Assembly (NCBI RefSeq): GCF_009388985.1
Contig: NZ_CP036422.1
Coordinates: 2,246,501-2,310,500 of the forward strand
Direction of reading: 5' to 3'
DNA length: 64,000 nt
DNA from: Halioglobus maricola
Lineage (GTDB): Bacteria > Pseudomonadota > Gammaproteobacteria > Pseudomonadales > Halieaceae
Shown: one piece after another, positions 50,247 to 58,973 of the stretch
Position numbering within the stretch: position 1 is the stretch's first letter
Layout: the number at the start of each line of letters is the position of its first letter
Made by a program: the position numbers and the translations under genes
The notes under the pieces: model-generated
The model's database searches: none
The model's input: the letters and a program-made list of their open reading frames with translations, nothing else
Told to the model about the DNA's origin: nothing

Positions 50247-51020
50247 TTATTGCCTCAGCCTTTTGCCGGTATTGAGCAAGTGCATGCAGTAACTGAAAGC
50301 CACGATCGTAAATACCGCGATCATGCCGAAGGAAAACGCCAGGTTCACGTCAGACACACCCAGCACGCCATAGCGGAACGCATTCACCACGTATACCAAT
50401 GGGTTCAACTTGGAGACATTGGCCCAGAACTCAGGCAGCAGATCCATGGAATAAAACACCCCGCCAAGATAGGTCAGGGGCGTCAGCACGAAGGTTGGGA
50501 CAATAGAAATATCGTCGAAGCTATTCGCATATACAGCATTGATAAAACCGGCGAGCGCAAACAGGGTTGATGTCATCAACACGATGGCAACCACGATCGG
50601 CACACTGTGAATCTGCATCCCGGTAAAGAAAAACGATACCAGGGTCACCACCATCGCCACCAACAGGCCGCGGCTCACACCACCGACCACATAGCCCATC
50701 AAAATAATATAATTCGGCGTGGGCGAGACGAGCAATTCTTCAACGCTGTGATTGAACTTGGACCCGAAAAATGACGACACCACGTTGGCGTAAGAATTGG
50801 TCACGATGGCCATCATAATCAGGCCCGGCACTACAAACTCCATGTAACTGAAACCGCCCATATCACCGATCCGGGAGCCTATCAGCGAACCGAAGATCAC
50901 GAAGTACAGCGACATGGTAATTGCTGAAGGCAGTAAGGTCTGGGTCCAGATGCGCATATAGCGGCGCACTTCCTTACGCAGGATCGTCATAAACGCGCGG
51001 TATTGCTCCTGAGCATTCAT
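50247..51020 (-). CDS. ABC-2 type transporter permease (YadH-like)
   Basis: Membrane component of an exporter, about 257 residues with six membrane segments and an ABC-2 signature. The segments LPSAITMSLYFVIFGSLIGSR and FVLTPLTYLGGVFYSMDLLP are YadH-like. Its ATG overlaps the ATPase gene stop (ATGA), so the two subunits are translated together. The cargo is unknown. Confidence 0.9.
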   Translation of the reverse strand: MNAQEQYRAFMTILRKEVRRYMRIWTQTLLPSAITMSLYFVIFGSLIGSRIGDMGGFSYMEFVVPGLIMMAIVTNSYANVVSSFFGSKFNHSVEELLVSPTPNYIILMGYVVGGVSRGLLVAMVVTLVSFFFTGMQIHSVPIVVAIVLMTSTLFALAGFINAVYANSFDDISIVPTFVLTPLTYLGGVFYSMDLLPEFWANVSKLNPLVYVVNAFRYGVLGVSDVNLAFSFGMIAVFTIVAFSYCMHLLNTGKRLRQ

Positions 51021-51934
51021 GCCGCGCCCTCCACCAGATTGACGAACATCTCTTCCAGCCGGTTGGCCCGGTTGCGCATACTGCTCACCTGCACTGACAG
51101 CTTGTCCAACGCGCTGAACACATCGTTTATGCTCTGCCCCTTTTCCACTTCAACTTCCATGCTGTGGTCATCAACCCGTCGTGTGACGAAGCCGGGAATA
51201 TCCAGAACAGCCGGCAGGTCGGCGACCGTATCGAGGATGAAAACTTCGCGATGCAGCCGACGCAGGAGCTCGCGTATGGATGTGTTTTCAACAATCTCGC
51301 CGTGGTTAATGATGCCGATATGGCGACACAGCGCCTCAGCTTCTTCGAGATAATGCGTCGTCAGGATAATGGTCGTACCCTCGGCATTGATCTTCTCGAG
51401 AAATTCCCACATGGCCCGGCGCATCTCTATATCAACGCCCGCGGTCGGCTCATCGAGGATCAATAGCTTCGGTTCATGGACCAGGGCGCGGGCGATCATC
51501 AAGCGACGCTTCATACCGCCGGACAAATTGCGCGAAGGCTCCAGGCGCTTCTCCCACAGCCCCAGTGCCTGAAGATATTTCTCGGCGCGCTCGGCGGCCA
51601 GTTCGCGTGACATGCCGTAATAGCCGCCCTGATTAACGACAATATCGATCACGCGCTCGAAGGTATTGAAGTTGAATTCCTGGGGGACGATACCGATGTA
51701 TTTTTTCGCCGCTGCGAAATCCTTGTCGATATCTGCATCGAATACCTGCACCTTGCCGCCACTCTTGGCTACCAGCGAACAGATGATACCGATCGTTGTG
51801 GATTTACCGGCGCCGTTGGGCCCCAGCAGAGCATAAAAATCGCCCTCTTCGACGGTGAGGCTGATGCCTTTGAGAGCCTCGAAGCCATTGCCGTAAACCT
51901 TGCTGAGGTTTTCAATAGTGAGTGCTGGTATCAT
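51017..51934 (-). CDS. ABC transporter ATP-binding protein (YadG-like)
   Basis: ATPase of the ABC-2 exporter. The 305-residue protein has Walker A GPNGAGKST near residue 40, signature LSGGMKRR, Walker B LLILDEPTAGVD and the H-loop TTHYLEEAE. ATG 51934 (MIPALTIENLSKVYG) is chosen; an upstream in-frame start at 51967 is outside the homologous region. Paired with the permease gene downstream. In pseudomonads a similar pair is near a PA2817-like gene, as is the case here. Confidence 0.93.
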   Translation of the reverse strand: MIPALTIENLSKVYGNGFEALKGISLTVEEGDFYALLGPNGAGKSTTIGIICSLVAKSGGKVQVFDADIDKDFAAAKKYIGIVPQEFNFNTFERVIDIVVNQGGYYGMSRELAAERAEKYLQALGLWEKRLEPSRNLSGGMKRRLMIARALVHEPKLLILDEPTAGVDIEMRRAMWEFLEKINAEGTTIILTTHYLEEAEALCRHIGIINHGEIVENTSIRELLRRLHREVFILDTVADLPAVLDIPGFVTRRVDDHSMEVEVEKGQSINDVFSALDKLSVQVSSMRNRANRLEEMFVNLVEGAA

Positions 51935-52002
51935 GCGTGCTCGATGCGCTGTGAAAGGGCGCGCCATTGTACCTGTATTCTCCCTGCCAGACGATATTCA
52001 CC

Positions 52003-52386
52003 ATGAACGATACCCAATACGCCAAATACTGCCGCGATCAGCTCAGCGAGTTCGCCAGCACTTTGCAGAAACGCACGGAAGATCTGACTGACGGCGATAG
52101 CCTGAAGGAACTAGCCGCCTCTTTTTCAGCCTTAGCGAACGGTGAGCGAGACCTCTATGGCGATGGTCCAACACTCATTTCCCGACTGTTTACCACCTAT
52201 CCGGATTTTGGGCCCACCCTGCCCCGCGACTTGCTGTGGTTTCTCGGCGGAGAATGCCTGCACTACATGCCAGACGACGAGATCGCCACCTATCAGCAGT
52301 TGGATGAATTGCGCCATGAGGCTGCCAGCCAGGGGAAAGTACTGGACCTTCACCAGGCCAGATCCAGCATAGGCAAAGTACAGTAG
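52003..52386 (+). CDS. Conserved hypothetical protein (PA2817-like)
   Basis: Function unknown. The 127-residue soluble protein resembles the P. aeruginosa PA2817 family from memory, with the conserved RDLLWFLGGECLHYMPDDEI segment near residue 80 and an N-terminal helical half. ATG 52003 (MNDTQYAKYC) is chosen; an upstream start at 51967 falls in the ABC gene promoter region. It is divergent from the ABC exporter gene and ends 2 bases before the convergent cupin gene stop. Confidence 0.7.
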   Translation: MNDTQYAKYCRDQLSEFASTLQKRTEDLTDGDSLKELAASFSALANGERDLYGDGPTLISRLFTTYPDFGPTLPRDLLWFLGGECLHYMPDDEIATYQQLDELRHEAASQGKVLDLHQARSSIGKVQ

Positions 52387-52388
52387 GC

Positions 52389-52802
52389 CTAGGGCTTGCA
52401 GTATTTGCCGTTCGGGTCATCTTCTGGTTTGACCGTGACCGGCACACCTTCCGCGCCCGCGTAAAAGACGACAATCTCCGCCGGCCCTTCCAGGGCGACT
52501 CCACGATGCACCGTATTCATCACTTCCACCAGCGGGTCGCCGGCGCTGAGCTCGACGCTCTTACCCTCTTTGGTATCCACCCGTATCTTGCCCTTGAGCA
52601 TATAGCCCATTGTCGGCACGGGATGGCAATGGAAAGGCGGCTCCTGCCCCTCTTCGATGCGCAGAATAATAGAGGTAATTTCCGCCTGCCCCTGCGGATA
52701 CGCAATGGCTCCCTCATCCCAGGACGTCGTCGCCTTGAGTATTGGCTCGGCAGTTGCCAGGGGCGATACCAGACACAAAGCCGTCAATAACAGTTTTTTC
52801 AT
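52389..52802 (-). CDS. Secreted cupin-domain protein
   Basis: Periplasmic small beta-barrel of the RmlC cupin superfamily, 137 residues. A signal peptide (MKKLLLTALCLVSPLATA) precedes the cupin motif 1 (FHCHPVPTMGYMLKGKIRV) with the metal-binding His pair and Glu replaced in part, and a second motif with His (NTVHRGVAL). Function unknown. AGGAG stands 8 bases before the ATG. Confidence 0.82.
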   Translation of the reverse strand: MKKLLLTALCLVSPLATAEPILKATTSWDEGAIAYPQGQAEITSIILRIEEGQEPPFHCHPVPTMGYMLKGKIRVDTKEGKSVELSAGDPLVEVMNTVHRGVALEGPAEIVVFYAGAEGVPVTVKPEDDPNGKYCKP

Positions 52803-52827
52803 TTTTTCTCCTGTGACCTCTCAGTCT

Positions 52828-53424
52828 TTATCCCAGGGCTATATACCCCGGTTCGGATTCGATGCGACGCAGCCAACGACTAATGGCGCTGAAACCAGCA
52901 AGGTCAAAACCGCCTTCATGGGCCACATGAGTGTAAGCATAGAGCGAGACATCTGCAGTGGTAAGTTTGTCTCCTACGAGGTAGGTCGTCTCGCTCAACT
53001 GCTGCTCCATTACATCCAGCGCCTTGAGCCCTCCCGCCTGTTTCGCTTCATACTCCGTCCTGCGTTCTTCAGGCAGCCCCTGGTAGAGCGCAATAAACCT
53101 GGCCACAGCGATATAGGGCTCGTGACTGTACTGCTCGAAAAATTGCCACTGCAAAACCCTGGCCCGAGCGAAATCATCGCTGGGCTCAAGATGGGAGCCA
53201 AGCGCGAGATAGTTGAGGATCGCATTGGATTCAGCCAGACAGCGGCCGTCGTCAAGTTCTAACAGGGGGATCTTCTGATTCGGATTCAAGGCAGTAAACG
53301 CTTCACCTCGAGTAGCGCCCGCCATGATATCGATGTCTATCCATTCGTGGGGAATGTCCAGCAGGCTGCAAACCAACTGTAATTTGTAACAGTTGCCAGA
53401 GCGTCTATCGCCATAAATTTTCAA
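52828..53424 (-). CDS. Glutathione S-transferase family protein
   Basis: Cytosolic GST, 198 residues, with a thioredoxin-like N-domain (CKLQLVCSLL, DIPHEWIDIDI and the IPLLELDDGRCLAESNAIL glutathione-binding cis-Pro/ESNAI element) and an all-helical C-domain. The start is TTG at 53424; the ribosome site is weak, so the exact N-terminus is uncertain. It is separated by a short gap from the upstream tRNA operon on the other strand. Confidence 0.9.
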   Translation of the reverse strand: MKIYGDRRSGNCYKLQLVCSLLDIPHEWIDIDIMAGATRGEAFTALNPNQKIPLLELDDGRCLAESNAILNYLALGSHLEPSDDFARARVLQWQFFEQYSHEPYIAVARFIALYQGLPEERRTEYEAKQAGGLKALDVMEQQLSETTYLVGDKLTTADVSLYAYTHVAHEGGFDLAGFSAISRWLRRIESEPGYIALG

Positions 53425-53505
53425 GCTGTCACTGCCTCTTCGTCAGACTTCCTAAGCCACTGAAGTTACAACAAAAATGGCGTGAAAAAAATGCACCTGG
53501 CGGGG

Positions 53506-53541
53506 TTGACGCCCTCGAGTTGGGTCCCTAAAATGCGCGCC
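53506..53541 (+). promoter_or_regulatory. Strong sigma70 promoter of the tRNA-Glu/tRNA-Gly operon
   Basis: TTGACG (53506-53511), exact 17-bp spacer and TAAAAT (53529-53534), followed by a GC-rich discriminator GCGCGCC (53535-53541). This combination is typical of rRNA/tRNA promoters under stringent control by ppGpp. It lies 22 bases upstream of the tRNA-Glu 5' end. Confidence 0.9.
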
Positions 53542-53562
53542 TTCTCGATAGAGACCGGTTGA

Positions 53563-53638
53563 GTCCCCTTCGTCTAGTGGCCTAGGACACCGCCCTTTCA
53601 CGGCGGTAACGGGGGTTCGAACCCCCCAGGGGACGCCA
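53563..53638 (+). tRNA. tRNA-Glu (anticodon TTC)
   Basis: 76-base tRNA with encoded CCA: acceptor GTCCCCT/AGGGGAC, D arm, anticodon loop CTTTCAC with anticodon TTC, T loop GTTCGAA. It is the likely MnmA/Tus thiolation substrate (U34). Confidence 0.97.
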
Positions 53639-53664
53639 TTCGATGCCCTGTCGATATCTGAAAA

Positions 53665-53740
53665 GCGGGAATAGCTCAGTTGGTAGAGCGCAACCTTGCC
53701 AAGGTTGAGGTCGCGAGTTCGAATCTCGTTTCCCGCTCCA
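53665..53740 (+). tRNA. tRNA-Gly (anticodon GCC)
   Basis: 76-base tRNA with encoded CCA: acceptor GCGGGAA/TTCCCGC, D arm AGCTCAGTTGGTAGAGC, anticodon loop with GCC and T arm GAGTTCGAATCTC. It follows tRNA-Glu after 26 bases, so the two are cotranscribed. No terminator was found; the convergent msrB stop is 2 bases away. Confidence 0.97.
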
Positions 53741-53742
53741 AT

Positions 53743-54126
53743 TTACTCCGATTTATCCAACTTCACTGACAAACTGTTCACACAGTAGCGCAGCCCAGTG
53801 GGGTTCGGACCGTCCTCAAATACATGCCCCAGGTGAGAGCCGCATTTTTTGCAAGTGATTTCAGTTCGGGTCATGCCGAGCGTATGATCCGGCACCTCCT
53901 CGATCACATCCGCATCAGCGGGCTGAAAGAAACTGGGCCAGCCGCAGCCGGCATCAAACTTACTGTCCGACAGAAATAGTGGCTCACCACAGCAGCGGCA
54001 GTTGTACACACCCTTGTCGGTCGTGTCCCAGTACTCGCCTGTAAATGGCTGCTCAGTGCCCTTCTCACGACAAACCTGATACTCCTCAGGAGTGAGTTTA
54101 TCTCGCCAGGATTCATCATCTTTCAT
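53743..54126 (-). CDS. msrB: Peptide-methionine (R)-S-oxide reductase MsrB
   Basis: Repairs the R epimer of methionine sulfoxide. The 127-residue protein has zinc CxxC pairs at Cys43/Cys46 and Cys92/Cys95 and the catalytic Cys115 in [11 protein letters not shown], plus [11 protein letters not shown]. Last gene of the yheU-msrB operon; its ATG overlaps the kinase stop (ATGA). Its 3' end is 2 bases from the tRNA-Gly 3' end on the other strand. Confidence 0.96.
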   Translation of the reverse strand: MKDDESWRDKLTPEEYQVCREKGTEQPFTGEYWDTTDKGVYNCRCCGEPLFLSDSKFDAGCGWPSFFQPADADVIEEVPDHTLGMTRTEITCKKCGSHLGHVFEDGPNPTGLRYCVNSLSVKLDKSE

Positions 54127-55265
54127 TGTTTTGGTCCTTCTTCATAAGTAGCTACCAGGTACAGGATACGATCATCGTAGCCAGTTATCACCTCGCGGTA
54201 ACCGCAAAGCGCCTTGTCCAGTATCGGGTCATTGCTGTCCACCAGCAAAGGCCGCCCCTGCAATGCAGTGATTTTTGATTTAGCCGCAACCACGATCACA
54301 TTCTCCACGCCCACACGGCGAATAACGGCCGGGGTAAACTGCTGGTTGCCCCTGCCAATAATATGCCCCTGCCCCCCTATCGCGGTGACCACGATACGCG
54401 CAGGTTCGCTTTCGCAGGCGAGGAGTTCGAGGATGCCCTGCTCGCTCAAGTCGCTCCCCAACAAGGCATTGTTTCGCACGGCGTCTACACCCAGCAAGGT
54501 ATTGTCGAGGCCCAGTTCCGCCATAATCGCCGCAGTCGTCGAACCTGGCCCGATCAAATAGGTAACATCCGGAGCGAGTTCTTCTGCCATCCAGGCGGCG
54601 ATCTCCGCAGCCACCAGTTCCTGACTCTCTCGCCCTCCCACCTTGGTCTGCTGCAGGAAGCGGCCCTCTCCGGGCACCTGCATCTCTCCGTAAAAACGGC
54701 TGCGGACCACATCATGCCGGAAAGCTTCTTCATCGATATCCCGGACTTCCTGATTGCGTAATCCGACCAGGCCTCCTTTCCCCAAGTGCAGCAACAGTTC
54801 CCCCGTGGCCTCAGGCGATACAGCAAAAACCCCCGAGTGCATCTTTACCCCTGCTGGGATGCCGAGCACAGGCAGGGACTCCCCCACCACATCGTAGATG
54901 TCGCGCGCAGTGCCGTCACCACCAGCAAACACCAACACGTCGACCTCTGCGTCGCGCAGTGCAGCCGCGGCCAGACGTGTGTCCACCGCGCTACTGGGGG
55001 CCTCTGCCGGCTCTCCAAGAACCTCGGCAGTGATCTCCAACTGCCGACAGACCGTTTCTCCCATCGCGCCGCCCCAGGTGCTGACAGTCAAACGGGGCAG
55101 CTTTGCAATAACTTGCAACGCTCGCATTGCACGATCCTGGGACCGCTGAACCTCGGCGGTACTCATTGTTGAGGCCAGCGCCCGAAGCGCATCGCCATCG
55201 CTGCCCTTCATAGCGCGACTGCCACCGAGGCCCGCAAGCGGGTTGATCAATAACCCTATGCGCAC
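54123..55265 (-). CDS. ATP-NAD kinase-like protein (NAD kinase/diacylglycerol kinase fold)
   Basis: Protein of the ATP-NAD/AcoX kinase family, 380 residues. It contains the GGDGT phosphate-binding motif ([11 protein letters not shown] near residue 115), an N-terminal [13 protein letters not shown] and a C-terminal [23 protein letters not shown] phosphorylation is possible but unproven; some relatives act in acetoin metabolism. The start is GTG 55265, overlapping the pdxB stop by 10 bases. It is coupled to msrB by ATGA. Confidence 0.86.
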   Translation of the reverse strand: MRIGLLINPLAGLGGSRAMKGSDGDALRALASTMSTAEVQRSQDRAMRALQVIAKLPRLTVSTWGGAMGETVCRQLEITAEVLGEPAEAPSSAVDTRLAAAALRDAEVDVLVFAGGDGTARDIYDVVGESLPVLGIPAGVKMHSGVFAVSPEATGELLLHLGKGGLVGLRNQEVRDIDEEAFRHDVVRSRFYGEMQVPGEGRFLQQTKVGGRESQELVAAEIAAWMAEELAPDVTYLIGPGSTTAAIMAELGLDNTLLGVDAVRNNALLGSDLSEQGILELLACESEPARIVVTAIGGQGHIIGRGNQQFTPAVIRRVGVENVIVVAAKSKITALQGRPLLVDSNDPILDKALCGYREVITGYDDRILYLVATYEEGPKQ

Positions 55266-56395
55266 AAGACCCCCAATGCCGCAGCAATGTCTCGGACAAA
55301 ACCCTGCGGCCGAAGGCCGACAAGCACAGCTCCCGCCAATTCGCGGCGCTGGCGATAGCCACGCCGCAGCTCATCGAAGGCTGTACCGATACACTCGGGT
55401 ACATCGTTCGCCTTACTGCGCAACAACTGGTCATCCTCTGCCAGGCGATAGACTTGTCCAAGCAGCCCTCTGACCACAGCCGCCCTGTCAGCGGGGCCAG
55501 TTCCCAGACCGAGCTCGAGCTGGGGTGCCGTCGCGCTACCGACAACCGGCGGTTTCAGTCCCAACGAGCCCGTGAGCGCCTCGGCCAACATTCGCGAGGC
55601 GCGCAATTTTCCATCAATGCTGTAGCCGGCGATATGGGCACTCCCAAAGCGGACAAGCTCGAGGAGCTCAAGATCAAGTTGCGGCTCCTGTTCCCATACG
55701 TCCAACACGGCAACCGGCGCATTGGCCGCGCTAAGTCGCTGCTTGAGGGCAGCGTTATCTACCACCGGTCCCCGGCTGGCGTTGATCAAGAGCTGAGAAC
55801 TCCTGATAGCATCGAGAGCCGCCGCGTCATAGAGATGATGACTTGGCCATGGCTCGCGCCGCGTCAGCTCTGCATGTATACAGATGACGTCGCTGGCATT
55901 GACGTCTGCCAGGGTGCCAGGCCTGGCGATAGCACCCTTATCCATCCAGGGATCATAGGCGCACCATTCAATGGCTAACGCATCGAGGCGAGCCGCCAGG
56001 CTGCGCCCCACATGGCCATAGCCGACAATACCTACCCTGGCACCGGCGAACAGCCGCTCCAGCGTATCTCCGGTCTCAGCAATTGCTGCGAGCACATACT
56101 CAACGACAGCGTTGGCATTCGAACCAGCACAACTGTGGAATGCTATCTGCTGCTGCCGCAACCAGACTTTGTCGATATGGTCGGTCCCGGCGGTCGCGGT
56201 TCCCACAAAGCGAACCCGGCTTCCTTCTAACAGCCCCGCGTCTACCTGGGTGACAGAGCGCACGAACAGCGCGTCCGCGTCACGCACTGCCTCGGCCTGC
56301 AGGTCTCGACCAGCGACACGGGTGATATGCGCGACAGGACCTAAAAGATCTTCGATACCTGGAATATTTTCATCTGCAACCAGTTTTAGTTTCAT
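55256..56395 (-). CDS. pdxB: Erythronate-4-phosphate dehydrogenase PdxB
   Basis: Second step of the DXP-dependent pyridoxal-phosphate pathway. The 379-residue D-isomer-specific 2-hydroxyacid dehydrogenase has an N-terminus VADENIPGIEDLLGP, the Rossmann motif GIVGYGHVGRSLA near residue 123, and the catalytic Arg/Glu/His residues of the family (NASRGPVVDNAALK, HIAGYS). The C-terminal dimerisation domain is present. It overlaps xni (ATGA) and the kinase-like gene. Confidence 0.95.
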   Translation of the reverse strand: MKLKLVADENIPGIEDLLGPVAHITRVAGRDLQAEAVRDADALFVRSVTQVDAGLLEGSRVRFVGTATAGTDHIDKVWLRQQQIAFHSCAGSNANAVVEYVLAAIAETGDTLERLFAGARVGIVGYGHVGRSLAARLDALAIEWCAYDPWMDKGAIARPGTLADVNASDVICIHAELTRREPWPSHHLYDAAALDAIRSSQLLINASRGPVVDNAALKQRLSAANAPVAVLDVWEQEPQLDLELLELVRFGSAHIAGYSIDGKLRASRMLAEALTGSLGLKPPVVGSATAPQLELGLGTGPADRAAVVRGLLGQVYRLAEDDQLLRSKANDVPECIGTAFDELRRGYRQRRELAGAVLVGLRPQGFVRDIAAALGVLCA

Positions 56396-57309
56396 TGCGC
56401 ACTACTTTCCGCACGTCGATCGTCGAGACGCTGCCAGCGCCGAAGCAGAGGGCCACCCAGGCCAAGCTCTGAGAGATAATCGCTCACCGCCTGCACTCGC
56501 TGTCGATCCAGCGCGAATGACGGCAGTTCATTAACCCCGGGAACGTGACGCTCTAGTTGCGCAAGTTTGCGTGACACAAGCACCTGCGGCCAGTGTGCGG
56601 AGAGTTTATCTGCGAGTTTGGTCGCACCTCGCACCGGCAAGTCGGCGACGCCGGCGAAATCGCTGGCGATCCCTTCAAGTGTCTCTCGCGCCGATAGCAG
56701 CGCTGCAGCCGTCTTGGGGCCTACGCCGGGCACGCCGGGAATGTCGTCCACTGAATCGCCCACCAGAGCCAGGTAATCGGCGAACTGGGCCGGGCGCACG
56801 CCAAATCGCTGGTGAAATGCAGTCGCATCCAAAAATTGATCTGCTGCGAAATCCCACCAGGTTGTGTCTGGATGATCCAGCAATTGCCCCAGGTCCTTGT
56901 CGCGGGTGACCACCGTGGCGGCTGTTCCCCGCTCGGCAGCGAGTCGCGCCAGCGTTGCGAGGTAATCATCCGCCTCATAGCGGGCGCCACCGTAACAGGG
57001 AATTCCTGCCAACTCGGTCACCGTGCGACAGGCGCGAAGCTGAAACGCCAGCGCTTGGTCAGGCAGCTCGCGACTGGCTTTGTAGTCGGCAAATATCTCG
57101 TTGCGAAAGCAGGTGCCGAGGCTTTCATCAAAAGCGGCGGCGACTGGGTCACCCGGGGCAAGGTGCGGAAGAAAATCCACCAGAAAATTACTGTAACCGT
57201 AAACAGCATTCAGCGGCATACCATCGTCGGTATACCACCGGTCAGGCATGGAAAACCAGGCGCGAAATATGTAGATGCTTGCATCTACCAGCCAGGCACG
57301 CTCAGCCAC
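56392..57309 (-). CDS. xni: 5'-3' exonuclease / flap endonuclease Xni (ExoIX)-like
   Basis: Structure-specific 5' nuclease of the Pol I 5' domain family. The 305-residue protein has the PIN-like acidic residues (WLVDASIYIFRAW, YEADDYLATLAR, TRDKDLGQLL, GDSVDDIPGVPGVGPKTA) and the helical clamp; it is longer than E. coli Xni (251). The start is GTG 57309, two bases after the epmC stop; a frame extending to 57429 reads through epmC and is not used. It is coupled to pdxB by ATGA. Confidence 0.9.
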   Translation of the reverse strand: MAERAWLVDASIYIFRAWFSMPDRWYTDDGMPLNAVYGYSNFLVDFLPHLAPGDPVAAAFDESLGTCFRNEIFADYKASRELPDQALAFQLRACRTVTELAGIPCYGGARYEADDYLATLARLAAERGTAATVVTRDKDLGQLLDHPDTTWWDFAADQFLDATAFHQRFGVRPAQFADYLALVGDSVDDIPGVPGVGPKTAAALLSARETLEGIASDFAGVADLPVRGATKLADKLSAHWPQVLVSRKLAQLERHVPGVNELPSFALDRQRVQAVSDYLSELGLGGPLLRRWQRLDDRRAESSAQ

Positions 57310-57311
57310 GG

Positions 57312-57878
57312 TCAGTCCAGATCCTCGGCGGAAAAGTGCTGTGACTTTAGCGTGGTACTGGTACCAAATTCGGCACAGAGCGCTGTATAGAACTGCTGCG
57401 CCCGCACTGGCAAGCCATCGCGTTGCCACTGTTTAACCTGCGCCAGCACCGCGGCTCGAAAACCAGTAGTATCCGGAAGCACGCCGCCATCGCCAAAGTT
57501 ATCCACGCTCACCCTGAAGCGATAGCCGCACGCCCGCGAGAGACACCACTCTACCGCCTGGGGTTTCACCTCCACGGCCTCGAAAGCGTGCTGCTCAGAC
57601 TCACTGCGCCCCTCCGGGGCATACCAATACCCGAAGTCGACCTGCTGTCGACGCTCAGGGCCAGCTATGCACCAATGGGAAATTTCGTGTAGCGCACTCG
57701 CAAAAAAATCTTCCCGATAGTAAAGCAAGTGATGAGGCTGGGATGTTCCTGCGGGACGGTACAGCGGTTCGTCGGCACCACCGACTAACAGGGTGTTTTC
57801 GGAGACCTCAAAACAGCGATCAAACACAGCTTCGAGGCGTCGGCTATCAAACACACAGGTGGCGACGGCAACACCCAT
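57312..57878 (-). CDS. epmC: Elongation factor P hydroxylase EpmC
   Basis: Hydroxylates the beta-lysyl-lysine of EF-P made by EpmA and EpmB, which are not in this window. The 188-residue protein has the HExxH-like metal motif ALHEISHWCIAG near residue 64 and the conserved VDFGYWYAPEGRSESEQ segment. Start ATG overlaps the tusA stop by one base (TGATG). Confidence 0.9.
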   Translation of the reverse strand: MGVAVATCVFDSRRLEAVFDRCFEVSENTLLVGGADEPLYRPAGTSQPHHLLYYREDFFASALHEISHWCIAGPERRQQVDFGYWYAPEGRSESEQHAFEAVEVKPQAVEWCLSRACGYRFRVSVDNFGDGGVLPDTTGFRAAVLAQVKQWQRDGLPVRAQQFYTALCAEFGTSTTLKSQHFSAEDLD

Positions 57879-58132
57879 CAGGCCTCACCCACCTTGCGCA
57901 AGTAATAGCGATATTGTCCATCTGACTCGTCTTGATCCAGTAATTCGTGTCCAAGGAAAGTGCAAAATTTGGGGATATCACGCTGCGTGGAAGGGTCCGT
58001 GGCCAGAACCTGAACGACCTCGCCGACCGCCATATCTCGCACCTGGTTGTGCAACAGCATGACCGGCTCGGGGCACATTAAGCCGGTGGCATCTAGAATG
58101 TAGTCTGGTTCTAGCGACATAGTCTCAGTCAT
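57878..58132 (-). CDS. tusA: Sulfurtransferase TusA
   Basis: First acceptor in the sulfur relay from IscS toward MnmA tRNA thiolation. The 84-residue protein has the CPEP motif (GLMCPEPVMLLH), whose Cys carries the persulfide, and the two-layer sandwich ending GQYRYYLRK. It overlaps yheU by 8 bases and epmC by one. TusBCD and TusE are not seen here. Confidence 0.95.
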   Translation of the reverse strand: MTETMSLEPDYILDATGLMCPEPVMLLHNQVRDMAVGEVVQVLATDPSTQRDIPKFCTFLGHELLDQDESDGQYRYYLRKVGEA

Positions 58133-58367
58133 TCAGTAAGAGGTCTGCCTGCTCTCGCGTCACCAGATCCCACTCCTCGCTTTCAGAATGGAACAGAATG
58201 CACAACTCGTCGGCGTCCAATTGGCGGCGCAGGTTGCCTGCCTTTTCGTCAAGGGTCAACTCCCGTTCACCGTAATCGGTACCGTCTCGGCTGGCAAACT
58301 CCTCCAGCAAAGCCTGCAACACTGCTTCAGCTAGACGATCCACAGGAACAATGATATATGCGGACAT
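58125..58367 (-). CDS. YheU/UPF0270 family protein
   Basis: Small uncharacterised protein of 80 residues resembling E. coli YheU (UPF0270). The conserved GTDYGERELTLDEKAGNLRR segment is clear, near residue 28. Function unknown. First gene of the operon leading to tusA, epmC, xni, pdxB and msrB; it overlaps tusA by 8 bases. It is divergent from gcvR across a 77-bp gap. Confidence 0.85.
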   Translation of the reverse strand: MSAYIIVPVDRLAEAVLQALLEEFASRDGTDYGERELTLDEKAGNLRRQLDADELCILFHSESEEWDLVTREQADLLLND

Positions 58368-58444
58368 TTGCGGACTGTACCTTCTTCATTCGGGGCTATG
58401 CGGGTTAATATAAAGCCTGCCAACCATAAAGTGGAGATGCCACC

Positions 58445-58957
58445 GTGGAAACCTCTTATATCATCACCTTTATCGGCGATGATCGCCCCGGCCTCGTCGA
58501 GGAACTTTCGCGCACGATAGAGAACAATCGCGGCAACTGGCACGAAAGCCGCCTGTCCCAGCTTGGCGGAAAGTTTGCCGGGCTTATCCTGGTGTCACTG
58601 CCAATGGATAACGGACCGACACTCGAAGCCGAACTAAAGGCACTCTCCGCGAGTGGCCTCAGTGTGAGGGTCACCGCGACCAGTGAGACAGCAACGCGCC
58701 ACGGCAAAGCGATTACACTGACGCTGATCGGGCCGGACCGCCTGGGCATCGTCAAAGAAGTGTCCCACGCACTGGCCCAGCGCGAGGTTAATGTGATCGA
58801 GATGGACAGCCAGGTGGAAAGTGCTGCGATGAGTAGCGAATTGTTGTTCCGCGCCAGAATCGATGCACTGGTGCCGGAAAACACGGATATGGATTCACTC
58901 CAGGATTCCCTGGACGAAATCGCCAATCACATGACCCTGGACATCGAGTTGGACTGA
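58445..58957 (+). CDS. Tandem ACT-domain regulator, GcvR-like
   Basis: Tandem ACT-domain protein, 170 residues, similar to GcvR, the antagonist of GcvA in glycine-cleavage control. ACT 1 begins YIITFIGDDRPGLVEELSR and ACT 2 ITLTLIGPDRLGIVKEVSH, both with the DRPG/DRLG amino-acid-binding signature. The start is GTG 58445 with GGAG 8 bases upstream. No gcvA is near, so the regulatory target here is unproven. Confidence 0.85.
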   Translation: METSYIITFIGDDRPGLVEELSRTIENNRGNWHESRLSQLGGKFAGLILVSLPMDNGPTLEAELKALSASGLSVRVTATSETATRHGKAITLTLIGPDRLGIVKEVSHALAQREVNVIEMDSQVESAAMSSELLFRARIDALVPENTDMDSLQDSLDEIANHMTLDIELD

Positions 58958-58973
58958 CCGCTGCCTGCGCGCC

